64,000 bases of DNA from Durusdinium trenchii (lineage: Eukaryota; Sar; Dinophyceae; Suessiales; Symbiodiniaceae). A program made the translations under genes and the position numbers. Shown one piece after another: positions 33,443 to 46,100 of this stretch. The stretch's first letter is position 1. Every line of letters starts with the position of its first letter. The notes under the pieces are model-generated. The model was not told the origin of the DNA. It did not search any database and was given only the letters and a program-made list of their open reading frames with translations. The DNA lies in NCBI GenBank assembly GCA_963970005.1, contig CAXAMN010023729.1, positions 292,295 through 356,294 of the forward strand, given 5' to 3'.

Positions 33443-34068
33443 TAATCATGTCTCATACGATTGAACCTCGCTTTTGTCGGGTCACCGGTGTGAGGTCCTT
33501 TTTCGCCCGTCCTCCGACTCCGGACGTTTATTTTTTTACCAGAAAAAAAACGACGAAACGGTCATGTCGGGCATGACGTGAGAGTGAGTTGGACAACGTA
33601 TTTGTTGGAATCCTCCTGTCCAAGGAAAGGATATATATATATATATTATATGCATATAACTCTTTCTAGTTGCCAGCTTTATCTATATCCAAGGATAGTT
33701 CTTACTTTGAGGAAAGAAGTAGTTTGTTGACGTTGTTTGCCCGCTTTACCTACCTATAATTTTCAAAGTAGAGATCCACATCTCCAAACCTACCGCAATC
33801 ATGGAAGGGACATTGCGTAGACATTGGGAATATGAGTCCTGAGATTCCTAATGTTGCTGACTACGGTCATCATCAGTGGTCGTCTCTTATTGTTGATTCC
33901 ATAGCAATTGTCCAGTTCTTGGAGGAAGGTACACAATGTTGCTTGTTTTGCTTCTTGTATGTTGCTCACTTTCTCCCTTCTAATACAAGATTCTTTCCTT
34001 CCCCTCCTGGACTTCTCCTCTTTCCTGGCATGCATTCACATGCCGCTGAAACGGCCAGGTCCTGTCAG

Positions 34069-34157
34069 TCCGGCCGTTTGGTGCACTATGACCCCGAAGC
34101 CAACTCAATCCAGGCACTCGTCCCGACGATCTGGGAGAGAGACCCCGAAGACGTCGG
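34069..34157 (+). CDS. Candidate exon, possibly strictosidine-synthase-like
   Basis: After CCTGTCAG the + strand reads SGRLVHYDPEANSIQALVPT and IWERDPEDV, then meets a GT donor at 34158. The GRL-x-x-YDP core resembles the conserved block of the strictosidine-synthase-like six-bladed propeller family. That family normally continues with L-x-FPNGVA, which is not seen here, so the similarity may be accidental. No partner exon was found. Confidence 0.25.
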
Positions 34158-37100
34158 GTGTGAGTGAGTCCGGGGAAGAAGTCTGAGAAGAGACGGAGTC
34201 TTCTCCGATTCTTGCAAGCTCAAGCGGCAGATGATTGAACTTGTCAGGGTATCCCCAGAAACAGAACATCAGATGGAAAAGTGTACTTCAGACATCTTCA
34301 GACTGATGACCTAAAGGGGCACCATCAGGGGGCCCACCATCGCCCCCATGAACAACACCGGGTCTCCGTGCCGCCATCTCCACCCGTCCGGCGTCTTTGG
34401 ACGACCGGTCCGGCGTGCAGGTGCGCTTTCTCGATGGATCCACTCAGATGGCGCGGACTTAATGGCACTTTCTCGGATGAAACAAAGGCTCCCCCTTACT
34501 TAGGTCAACAAGGTCAACAAGGTTTGAGATTGGAGGTATGGAGACCAGATGCGCCTAATAAAGATGATGACCTGATGATGGATGATGGTTGAGAGGATTC
34601 TGTGTGAACACTGAGGCCTGTGTGAGGTTTTTAATATATAAGGAAAATAAATGAATTTTGCTAGAGAGGCTTTTAGGGATTGTGGAGAGAACATTGGCAG
34701 CTTAGATTCCAGTGTTCAAACAAAAAATTCAGATGTTGCTCCATGTTGCAATGTGTGAAGTTGGCTGCAACCTGTTTACGTCTCTTTCCTAGCCACGTGG
34801 CCAATGGTTTGTTGCAGCCCAAGGTCCCTGCGAGCCGCGCACGGCGGGTGTCACCAGGCCCAGCAGAGTCGAGAGTCAAGGGCGTTCGGAGGGCTGGGAG
34901 CAAGCATTTTGCTAGACAGCTGCTTGCTGTGTTGAGCACCAGAGCACCAATTGTTGGGTGTGTGTTGTTACGAAGCCCGAGAGGGAGCCCTTGGAATGTA
35001 GAATTGCAGAATTGCAGAGAGTTTGAAGGTGAATAGACCCTCAGATGGAAGGTCCTTGGATGCTGAGGATGATACTCCTGAATGATGTAGGACCCAAACA
35101 TTCCATGGGACTGGCATACATACCAATCAGTTGTGGTGTTTTGAGAGGTCAATATAGCCAGGAAGTTGTAGGTAGTGTTGCAGGTGTATATATATATATA
35201 GAATCGCTCATGGAATCGTGATTCCCATGTATTTGTGTTTTGGGACAGTCTCGAACCACATTTGTCCTCGCAAAAGTCACCACAACTGTTTGATCGCACC
35301 AGGCAGCTTCAGGCACCTGACCTGGGGGGAACCTCCCGCGTTTGCGAAGCGACGAAGACGCAATGGGTTTTGAGCTGGCGAAAGCGATGGTTGCCGTCTT
35401 AAAACCTAATCAGGTACTGGAGACTGTTGATGGTTTTGATCGTTTTAATGTTTGATGGTTCGCAGATGTGTGCAGATATGATACCCCAGAATTCTTCTCA
35501 AACAAGTGTGCCACACGAAATCATGTTCCAAGCCTTCTCTTATATGCTGATCTAGTATCAGTTTGTTTTTTTTTTTAGTATGTAATTATCAGTCAAATGT
35601 GACGCTGAAGTGTCCACGACTTGGTGTCGGTCGAAGTGCTTCCTGAAAGTACAGCCCCTCCCAAAAGAAAAGTGTTTCGCTGCACGTTCCTATTTGAGAA
35701 TTCAAGGGTTCACAAGAAACGTACGGCGGATAGCTACAGAGGGTTCTACAGAATCCATATGGCCGTGTATTAAAACAGGGAGATCCCCCAATAAGACATT
35801 TGAATAATAAACAATGCAAAACAAAATTGGTTGGAGTTCCCATACTTAAATAGACACCCATATTGTAGTTCCACGTCCATCCGGATTTCTTGAACATTGC
35901 TTCAACACTTAAGAACTTAGATCCTTCTTCCCCACCTCGGTGGCCTTCGCGACATGTCATGATGGGCTTGTTGGCTCAACTTTCCCTGCCATGGATCGCT
36001 GAGCTGCGCGTTGTGGCATCACCGGACGACCGGGCTGCTTGACGAGGAGAAAGCGGTTTGTTGCACGTTTCAGGCCTTTATTTCAGCAATCAGCATCCAG
36101 GAGCAGTTTCTACTTTTTCTAAGGTGTTCTGACCTAAGGTAAGCCTCGACTGGAACTTTATACACAATAAAGATGGAGCTTTGGCACTGCTTCTGGAGAC
36201 ACTCCAATGAAGGCACTCCAATGACATGAGCCTCTCCATCACGTAACCAAGTTTCACGAAGTTGAGACCGAGCTGGTCTGCTGATGGGATCCAAAAATGC
36301 CGAGCGAGTTTGGTGGAAGGTCAGAAGTGTGGCGAGTTTCAGAGAATGTTAGACTCTATGAAGAAGTAACAAGTTCCACTCATTTTCAGAGACTGCTGTA
36401 AAGAGAAAGAGAGTTTAGTCTCGCAAGCATCCATTGGTCAGCTGTCAAGTCAATCCATGGAAGTTGATGTCAAACTGTCAAGCCTGTGGTGTTGTTTCCT
36501 TTCATCATCCTAAACGTCTAACGGCGACCGATTCTGGATGCATCCCGTATACGAATGAGTTCCTTCGGCTCAGTTCTCCGCGGTTCGATGGCACCCGTTT
36601 GGTGCACTGGCCCAGGCCCGTGTGCTTGCGTGCACGCGTAAGCGCCGGCGTCGTTTACGCGCCCGCACACGGGGCACAGGGTGGGTCAAGGTGATTTGGG
36701 GTTAGACATCCATCCCAGAATGGAAGGAGCAAAAAGACAACTCCAGGCTGAGAATTTCGTTGTAGGGAGAGAGATGTGTGAGATAGGGAGTCAAACCCCA
36801 GAGATAGGGAGTCAAACCCCACTTTTGGGATCCTTTTATGCCAAACATGGATGCAGCAAGAATTAGGTTCAAAAGTGCTCGGGCTGTAGATGATTCACCC
36901 CGCGTTCCCGCAAAAAGAATCATGGGGTGATGTGGAGGTCCGGAATTCTCGACACCTTCGATGTCCAAGCCAAGCCGCCAGCCAAAGCTTCGGAGGCAGG
37001 AAGATTGCTCGATTGCTCGATGTCACTGATGTCAGCTACAGAGCTGAGATACTAGATCAGTCGTCAGTTTCTTTTGGCATGTCCAAGACTTTAAGCGGAT

Positions 37101-38040
37101 TCTTCAGATGTGTTGCAGGAACCGCACATAGTTTGAGCGTCCAGATCTCAGTGTGCGGCACAGAAAGTGGCTCTAAGAACTGCAAATTGGTGTCCAGGTG
37201 TCGACAAGCCGGACAAGCTTACTTGTCATGTTCTTGCTTTCGGAGTACACACCTTTGACATGCGTTGATCATATCTCACATGATATGCAAGTACAGTATG
37301 TTTCATGCTAATCACACAGCCACTACGTTTGCTTCTTCCATCTTCTTCCCATGTCTTCCCTACAATGTCTATCAGTGTGCTATACGCCGTCAAAAAACCG
37401 TCAACAGATGCTTGTCCACCTCAACTTCCGACCGAATACGATGTGATGAGGTCCATTGATCATACAATGGGTCACCAATACATATGGACCTCCACTGGAC
37501 ACCCATTGGATGATCCAGGTAGGAAGGCAACACCGTCAGGTAACTTGAGATTTTGCGCTTTTGAGGTCTGTCAACATGTTTGATCCAGCTGCGACCTGTC
37601 CGCAACGCTGTCAGAACGGAATGTATGTTTCTTTTTTCAGCGCCAAAGGGCGGCTACAGAGTTTGAGGGAATACCCAGCTGAAACCAATCCAACTTGTCC
37701 ACTGGCTGAACATACGTATAGGGAGAATATGAGTTTGATTGTCCTGCAACCGGCAAAGCACTTGGAATATATTAAATTGTTCAAAGTTGTTTTTTGGTGT
37801 TCCCGTTGTGGGTCAGAGCAGGACAAAATACAACACAGCATGGGTTCAACACATTTTTTGTTCTAAGTTCAGATTCAGTGATTGCATGTTAATGCCCTAC
37901 AAGCATGGAAGGTCATTGTACCACCGCCCGTTGGAAATGGAACAAGGCACACCTCCTATATATCTTCTGCGGAAGTTCTTAACCTCCTGCTCAAGAAAAC
38001 ACATCATTAAAACAGGAAACAAGACCACAAGAGCAACAAG
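34158..38040. other. Long stretch without supported gene
   Basis: Several + segments look faintly coding but are isolated. Near 34343-34411 NNTGSPCRHLHPSGVFG is followed by AG|GTGCGC. Near 35346-35398 MGFELAKAMVAVLKPNQ is followed by GTACTGG. At 36583-36680 there is a GC-rich reading. A 19-bp unit AGATAGGGAGTCAAACCCC is duplicated at 36780-36818. TA runs occur at 33631-33645 and 35189-35201. Nothing else is seen. Confidence 0.35.
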
Positions 38041-38143
38041 AACATACACCACCACCACCACCATTAACAACAACAACAACGACGACAACAACAACAACGA
38101 CAGCGACAAAGACAACGACAAAGACAACGACATCAACAAACAC
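38041..38143 (+). repeat. Compound (ACC)n / (AAC)n / (GACAAC)n microsatellite
   Basis: CACCACCACCACCACC passes into AACAACAACAACAACGACG and then repeated GACAACGACAAA units. All frames are open because of the repeat. Confidence 0.9.
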
Positions 38144-38354
38144 TTGAATAAAGACTGACATCACCTCATCTCACCTGGAAAACATTTGGACCTTCTCGGG
38201 GGCTCTCCGCCTATCCTTGTCGGCGACCCACCCGTGTTTTTGTTGCCCAAGGAGATGTCCGCAGAACAGGTGCCCTTCGGTCGTTCGACGGGGACCGACC
38301 TTGCTGCAGCGGACGTGTTGTTTTCTCACAGTGGACGACTTTGGAAGACGGTTT

Positions 38355-38455
38355 TAGTAGCTTCTTGCTCCTGATAGTAAGGCCAGGAGCCCCTAGTAGC
38401 GTCCTTGCTCCTAGTAGCGATGCCCTTCGCTCCAAGTAGCTTCTTAGACTTATTT
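38355..38455 (+). repeat. CTACTAG tandem repeat, about 2.5 diverged units
   Basis: TAGTAGCTTCTTGCTCCTGA, GCCAGGAGCCCCTAGTAGCG and TCCTTGCTCCTAGTAGCGA repeat in the same orientation as at 45118. Confidence 0.75.
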
Positions 38456-38959
38456 CTTGTGGATATATGTCGACCACCCAAAATTTAACAGAGTAGACGG
38501 TTGGCGTCCCTACGTGGATTGGCATGTTTTCCGACTGTTGATATGCAGTTTGTCTAAAATCATATTGGATCTCGAAGTGCACTTGTTTGAGAGCTAAGCA
38601 AGTTTACTGTCTTAACAATTGTTGGTTCCACCACCACCCCGATCCCCAACCACCAGGCGGATGAGGCGGAAGCTGCACTGTGTCTAGCTCTCAGCACGTC
38701 CGCCAGATTGGAACTGTGTGGGACTGGCATTGATTTCTGAAGCTCCAACGATCTTCTAAGAAAAGACAAGATATGTGAGTGAGGGATTGAACAGGGACTC
38801 ACATTTATTGTTTTTACTATTTTTGTTGTTCAAAGGAGACAAGGAAACGCGCACGTGTTGCATGCCTTGTCTAAGAACAAACTATTGTGAAAATTGGCTT
38901 CACCCAACCGCTTCACTCCTGGGGTTGAGAGGTTGAGACTCCTAACCGCTTCAACTGTG

Positions 38960-41622
38960 AAGCTAAATGCTTTGCAACATCCTCAAGCAGTTGCCGCCTG
39001 GATCGAATTTGGATGGCGTGCTCGAGGTCAAGACATCTTTGATGCAGCTTCTCAGGGCCGTGTGGCCGCCGTGCGGCACTTCCTCCGTGGGAACGCTGCA
39101 CTGGTGAACGAAGAAAGCACGACAGGTGCCTTGGTGTTGGTGTGCCGACGGAGTCTGCGCGTTTGGGCGACTGAAAGTTGTTTCCCGATGTCACAGGTTC
39201 CAGTGATGTTTGGATCATAGACTGAGTCTGGTCCACTGGCTGTAAAGACAGCACACTCCGGCACTCTGATTACAAGCCCTGGGCTGCGTGAGGATACCAG
39301 ACCCAGTCCGCCATTTGAGAAGGTTCTACGATCGATACTTGAAAGGGAGTGTGTGGGTGGTGAGAGCCTCTCCAAGCCATTGTTGACCTCACCTAAGAAT
39401 CTTTAGAAGAAGGCAGTCGGGTCTATGTTTGGTTTCGTCGTCCGTGGTTTTCCTTACTCTCTCTCTCTCTCTCTGGCTTCATCGAGAAGGGTGAGGATGT
39501 TTTCGTTTCCCAGATCTACCAACAGAGGTTGAAGAACATAGACTATCCCAGTTGGGTGCCCCAAGTGACAGGTCCTACAATAAGGTCAGAGTCACTTAAC
39601 TTCTCTTGGTACCTCCAGGTCGATCACTGCTTCACTTGGCCATGGACACCGACGTAGTGGAGCTCATGGAGCTCCTCCTCAGAAGTCATGCCGATGTCAA
39701 CTTTGCGGACTGGCTCGGTCGGGCGCCCAAGTTCACGCACAGCGGCAGGTGGAGAAAACGGGGGCTTTTGATGACATGACCCAACGTCAGATAGCAGACC
39801 TGGAAGACTGGTGGTTTCTTGTAAGAAGCTGTGGTGCGTTGACTGGCCAGCACGAGAAGCATGCTTTTAGATGTATCGTCAGCCCTCTCCCATCTCTTCA
39901 TATACCACGTCCGCGTTCACATCCACCTAGGCCAGACCGTGCTCCATCTGGCCTGTGCCCGCTCTTTGGACCCACCCATTGGGGTGCTCCGGCTCCTGGA
40001 CGCCAGGGCTCAGGTGAATGAGATCGATGAGTTCGGCCCGGAGACCCGGAGGAGCTCGGCCGGACTGGATGAGGTGGATCATGTTGGATCCCTTCGGACT
40101 GGATGGGTTTGCGAGTGGGTTTATCTTTGGGGTGGGGAGGAGGGGGTACTCGACGTCTCGCACTGTTCTACGACGTCTCCTGAGAGAATCTTTTTGGGGC
40201 CGATTTTGGGTTTCGGGTGACGTCAGATGGTGTTGGGTGTGGCGTTTTCTTTTTTTTTTGGTGTGTGTGTGTGTGAGAACGGTATTTTTTGGAGTGTTTG
40301 GGTGTATATGAGGGAGTGTGAGGGAGTGTGCAGGCTAAGCAGAACACGAAAAACGGCAGGGTGAAGATGTGGTGACACGACAAACGGTGCCAGGCCTGAG
40401 AGTCAAGGAAAAGCGATGCAAATCAGCTGTTTGTAGAAGCAGACAGCTGATTTGGGCAAGAGTAGATCCAGCGGATTTTGTTTTTGATTCTGGGTTCAGC
40501 AAGAGTAGATCCATCACTGTTCTATATAGGTCAACTACCAAAGACTCCGAGGACTACATAGTAGAGACGAGATGGGATCTCAAACCGCAGGTCTTGGATG
40601 TTTTGACCGCGCAGTGCCGCACAAAAAGGGTCTTATATACACTCACCAATCAAGGATAACATACAGGAGCTAACAGATCATAACACCCTCACCATATTCA
40701 CTGATGTCCTTTTATAACATTTAATATTTATATAAATAGTTATATGTATATAATATAATATATGCATTAAATATGCTAGATTAGATCCATAATATAACAT
40801 AAACCTTGAACACATTCCTGTGTGCCTTCGGCCACCGAAGAAGGCATGCGCGTCCCTGAGGCCTCACCCCATTGCACAAAGCGGCCGAGCGGGGGCAGGT
40901 GGCGCTCATCCAAAGCCTCCTGGAAGCCCAAGCAAACGCGTGTGCGACCACTCCCGAGGGCCACTGGGATCTGTGAAATTTGGATGAAGTCAGTTGACGC
41001 TGTTCCTCGTTTCGTGCGGGCTATATACTTGGTGGTTTGAGGTGGAACATTTGGGAGGCCATTCTTCACAAGGTGGAAAAGCTACTGCCTGCAATATCAT
41101 GGATTTGGTCCCAAGAGCTACTCCTAAAAACACATCCAACCACGAAAGAGTAGGACCGATTCACAAACTTTGGGACGTTGAGATGTTTTTGGCCACTCGG
41201 ACACTTGCTCTACTTTATTAAGCACAATATTCTGTGTGTGACGGAGCTGTAGTATCGTTGAGAATCGTTGAGATGATTGAATGTCTCACCCACTGATGAT
41301 TTGGGGATTTGAAGCTGTGGAAGTGCAGCTTGTCATTCCTTTTGTCTTGTTTCTTTGTGCCAACAATGTAACATGGCAACGTCTTGTACAGTGCCAATCA
41401 CCGCCAAATATAGCTTAAGTTTTTTCAACAGCTGCAGGCATAACTCCGCTTGGGCTGGCTCGAGAAGGGCTTCACTCGGCAGCAGTGGAAGTGTTGCAGC
41501 ACCCGGACCTCTACGTGGATTTGGTGCGGCTGGGCTGGGTGAAGCCGCTGTTCACTCCAGATCTGTATGGTATAGGTCCTGTACTAGGGAACATGTTGGG
41601 TGTGAAAAGAACCATCAGCTGA
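38960..41622 (+). CDS. Ankyrin-repeat protein A (at least 5 exons)
   Basis: Ankyrin repeats mediate protein binding; the partner is unknown. The first recognised exon (about 38960-39125; start uncertain) carries FDAASQGRVAAVRHFLRGN. Next are 39619-39717 (LLHLAMDTDVVELMELLLRS, 99 bp), 39931-40035 (TVLHLACAR..., 105 bp), 40861-40959 (TPLHKAAERGQVALIQSLLE, 99 bp) and 41438-41533 or on to a stop at 41620-41622 (TPLGLAREGLHSAAVEVL). Every internal exon encodes one 33-35-residue repeat and starts and ends in phase 1, so the junctions agree throughout. Donors are GT after the first two exons and GC after the next two. The repeats are degenerate: the HLA and GH positions vary, most in the last one. 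The N-terminal start codon was not identified. Confidence 0.75.
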
Positions 41623-43122
41623 GGGCTCAATTTTGGGGACTATGGCACTCAAGAAATTAACAAGAGGACTCAAGGACCGAGCTGTGATTGGTGCTACTGC
41701 GCCGAAGGCGTTGGCGCATTGCCTCGTCTCGAGCCATACACATGCAATGAGGTGTATGAAGATCGGTGCTACATTATGGAGATGGGTCAAAACGCGGAGC
41801 CCCGACACCACAATATAGCTTGGTCAACCAAGGAACCAAGGTACCCTGCTTGTTTTGACCAACATGTTTGTGTTCCGGACCAACATGTTTGTGTTGAACG
41901 GAGCTGTTTGGAATTTGGTTTGTATAACAACTAGGTAGGAGCTTTTATGTTTGTTCCAGCCTGGCATTTCAACTGATGGCAATGCTGTGAAGACTTCTTT
42001 GTGAATGGTGCAGAAAGCAGAAGAGTTTCACGTTGGATGCAGAAGAGGAACTCATGCGCCGCAGGAGCGGCGAGATGTGCCACACCAGGTTCTTCGAGGG
42101 ATCTCAGCATATTTGACCGACAACTGATGATTTCCTTCGTAGGTCAAACGTGTTATCAAGGTTTTACACGAATTGTTCGTCAGTCAATCGTGTTCAGCTG
42201 GAGCTTGGTGGAAGCCATTTCGTTGGTTCTTTCAATCAAGGGCTTTCTTTTGGCGATGTTCATTGAATTCTGCCAGGAACCCTTCAGATGGGATCAGGCA
42301 GGACTCCGTGGGTAGGTTACTTGAGCCACAACTTGTGGCTCTTGATTCAGTCCTTGGAGGGGGCATTATTTGTAGTGTATGTCCAAACGATCCGCCTCCC
42401 CAAAAAGGTATAGGAATTCCACACCAGGATGGCATATCCAATGGGTTTCTCCGGTTTCTCATGCCATTGGCTTGTTAATCCCAGGTACATGTGAACATCT
42501 ACCAATCGTGAGTGGGTGAGGTTTTCGTGAGGTTTTCATGCCCTGCAGGCATACGGGAGGCCTACCGCCCTGTCCATACCCGTCGCTCGGCCTGGCCGGA
42601 CTCGGAAACACACATGTCCCACGTGGGTGTTCCCGTGGGACGACAAGAACCTTTTTTGTGTTGCTTCCTTTGTTGAAGCATTAAATGGGTGTTTCCTGTT
42701 ATTTTTTCTTCCACGACCAAGGGGTGTGTCAAGAGAACAAACATATAGGCGCATAGAGGTGCTAGCAAATAGATCAAGAAGTCGCATGGTGTTGTTTTGC
42801 ATATGTTGGCTGTCAAGGTCAAGGTAGCTGCCACCCACACGGCAGCCATCTATCGAGTAAGCTCATGTCTTGAATGAGGCATGTTTTGGAAGTCTCCTTT
42901 CCAATCAGTGGTCTTCTTTTATGTTGTCTTTACCCAACGGGCCCATCCAAGAACGCCTGAAAACCCAATGTAAACTCTTGATTGATAACACCTCCTGATA
43001 TGGCAGGGCCGGGCCCTTATTAATCAAGAGTGTACGCTACCATGCGTATATGTATACGTAGGAGATTATAGGAGAGTTTCCTGATTTTGCTAAGTCAGTC
43101 GATCTGCCGCTCTGCTCCGCAG
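41623..43122. other. No firm gene; duplicated 18-bp unit and weak exons
   Basis: GACCAACATGTTTGTGTT is duplicated at 41859-41896. Weak + candidates are around 42023-42100 (FTLDAEEELMRRRSGEMCH) and 42549-42620 (RPTALSIPVARPGRTRK after CCTGCAG). The second resembles the Ser/Pro/Arg peptides of the microexon array that follows and could be one of its upstream exons. Confidence 0.35.
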
Positions 43123-46100
43123 GCGAGCGGCCGTGTGCCGCGCGGGGCTTCGCCCGTTTCAGCGCTCAGCACTGGCGAGGCACTGCTGAGGGGATGCCAC
43201 CAAGACCAAGCCTTCTCGGATGTCTTTTGTGTTATCTCTTGTCTACTTGGACCATTATGAAGTTTGCCAGGAATCGACCACCGCCCACGGTACTGGCTTT
43301 TTGGGACTACAGTCTACCAAGAGATCTATTCAGTGGACCAATTGTCCCACTCGTTTGGGTGAGACCCTGGCAACGTCCGTGGCATGCCTGTGGCCTTTAT
43401 TTGCCGCTCGTTGAATGACGTCTCTACCTTCTTGCAGGGCACATGGACACCTTTTGGGCGTTGAATGGTCCATCTCTCATATGAGCCCCCCGGAAGATGC
43501 ACCTAAGTAGACGTCAAACATCGTCAAGCATTCGTTTGCAATCCAGCGAGTATCCAGGGAGGGTTGGATTTTGCTGGCATGGAGATAATGAACAGGAGAT
43601 CAAAATCGGGAGTACGTTTGTTTGGTTGGTGCACAGTACACAATCAGTATCTTTATTCAGGGGCCAGTTTACAGTGTATTAATCAGTTTTGGAAGTTTTT
43701 TGGACCATCAGCAGCACGCAACTCTGATGGTAATTATAGACCCCCCCCGGATCTCGTGTGGATTCCATCCAATATCCATCCACAGTAGTGCTGGTGTTGG
43801 AGTCGCTTTATGACGAATCGGTCGACCACGACAAATGGGACTGGCATATGTACCTACATTCACCATCATTCACCCCAACAAAAACAAGACCAACCCCCAA
43901 TGTATGTCAATGTTCCGGTCCCATTTGTCGTGTTTGTTGCGGTATGTTTACCGGCCAGGTGATGCCGACACCAGCATCACCCTTAAGGAGGCCTGGCGAG
44001 GCGAGGGTCATGCGCCACGCGATGCCACGTGTGTAATCCGGATCAACACGTTGTGTCCATAGAGTTCGTCCAGATACAGCCAACATGCCGTGCTTTGTTG
44101 CTCTAAGTTTTACATATTTCTGGACGACTCGGGGGGGAGGCCCAGTTTGGCCTGGACTCATCTTGGCTGCGCCAGTGCGGAACATGGGAAACCATTGGAT
44201 CGACGTTTTTGGCCGAAGACTTTGGGTGGCTGAGGTGCTTCGAACAACCTCACCATTGAGGAGGGCTGGTGAGGCAGATGTGGTCACTCTCGACTGCAGG
44301 GAACAAAGACTTGGATGTGAGAAGGTTCCTTTGTCCCGTAAAGGAGAAGGGGAGGCAACCATGACCATCCCCAAGAGGTTCCTATAATCCATATTATAGA
44401 TTTTGGCAAGTGCTTGTGTCTATTGATATTGAATTGGTTACTTGGCAAGGTGTCACCAACATCCATGCCATCGAGGGTTAGCCAGGCCTATGCTCACGTG
44501 CGTTTTGGCCTAGAACCTTCTTGAGAGGGTCATGACAATTTGGCTAGTTGTCAATAGTCGAGAGGTACGTCTCCAATGAACAAAATGGTTGGGCAGAGCT
44601 TTGCTTTGCCGTTTGTCAAGATGACTAGGGATACTAGGGCATCATGGCTGACCTTTATAAACTCTGGAGCAGTTATGTCTAACCTATTGTATTTGTCAGG
44701 CGTCAAAAGGTTCTTTCAAGGCTTCAATCCAGCAGCTTTGAAGCGACCAGAGACTCTGGTCGCGGTGGTCACGATCTGGTTTCCTTTGCGGCAAGGCATC
44801 TCCAAGATCTGGCAAGGCCTTTGATGTTGATGCTCTTGTGCTAAGATTGTATTTTTGCTTAGATATGATGTGTATTTAATTGTGTTTCTAAGATATATTA
44901 AGCAAAACAGTGATCACGGCTGTCACATGAATTAGTGCATTGACCTTTGGTTTGGCTTATTGTCACTGTGTTTTTGAACATCCTTGTTTCTCATGATGAT
45001 TGACCACACATGATGTTGTTTCTTTTGGCTCTTGAGGAAGGATGTTGCACGCGCCTTCTGCATTGGTGAATCAAAAGGTTCATGCCAAGTAAGCTGCAAC
45101 ATCCTTTCAAAAATCAATTGTAGAAGTTTCTTGCTACTAGTAGCGATGCCCTCGTTACTGGTAGTTTCTTGTTCCTAGTAGTTATGCCAGGAGCTACTAG
45201 TTTCTTGTTACTAGAAGTAATGCCAGGAGCTACTAGTNNNNNNNNNNGAGCTACTAGTTTCTTGTTACTAGAAGTAATGCCAGGAGCTACTAGTAGCTTC
45301 TTGTTACTAGAAGCAAAGCCAGGAGCTACTAGTAGCATTCTGTCAACATTTCAAGTTCACTAACTTCCAACCCTTGCCATGAAAGGATGCGTCACACATC
45401 CCCGTTTCAGGCGTCCTCGACATCGCCGCGGCGGACGGTCGAGGCCCAGATATTTGGCTTGTTTTGATATCGCTAGGTGCTCATTTAACCAGAACTTGCT
45501 AAAAGTACATGTTGCATTGATGTTTGTTTTGGCCTGCTGTCAAGGTGCAGACATCTCCACTGTTCAGGACCAACCAGGCCTATGGTCGTCTTAGGTTTGT
45601 CATTTCCTTTTTTGCGTCTGGATAGAGTCTGGGTGTGTCCCAGTAGAGGCCTGCAACAGGTCATCATCATCCAATGGGCCCAGGGTGTGTGTAATATACC
45701 ATGATATACTTAATAGGGTATATAAATGGTTGTTGTCTTGAGTCTACCCGGCAAGGCGTCCCCAAGATCTCCATCCACCCAGGACGGCGAATGGGTGCTT
45801 TTCTTTGCGGCGAATGGGTGTGTTTTGTGTTTCATTTGTTTTGTAGAAAAGCGTGTCATGAAATAGGTTCTTTGTTGATTAACTATTCATTAAATTTAAT
45901 TAACCATGATGATTCTTGCTGTTGCTTCCTGTCAAGGAGTCTCGAACATCCTCGTTCATCATGGCTGGCGAGGCCTATGCTTTGCATTGTGGTTCGCTTT
46001 ACAGAGCTTTGATATACTTTTCTTGTGTCTTGGACTGGCAGCTTTGTAATCTTCTGTAACCAAACATGGGCACATTTGGCGTACCTGGCAAAGGCATTCC

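Noticed and set aside
37897..38139. Minus-strand ORF rich in Ser-Leu and Val
   Set aside because: It is the complement of an ACC/AAC/GACAAC microsatellite.
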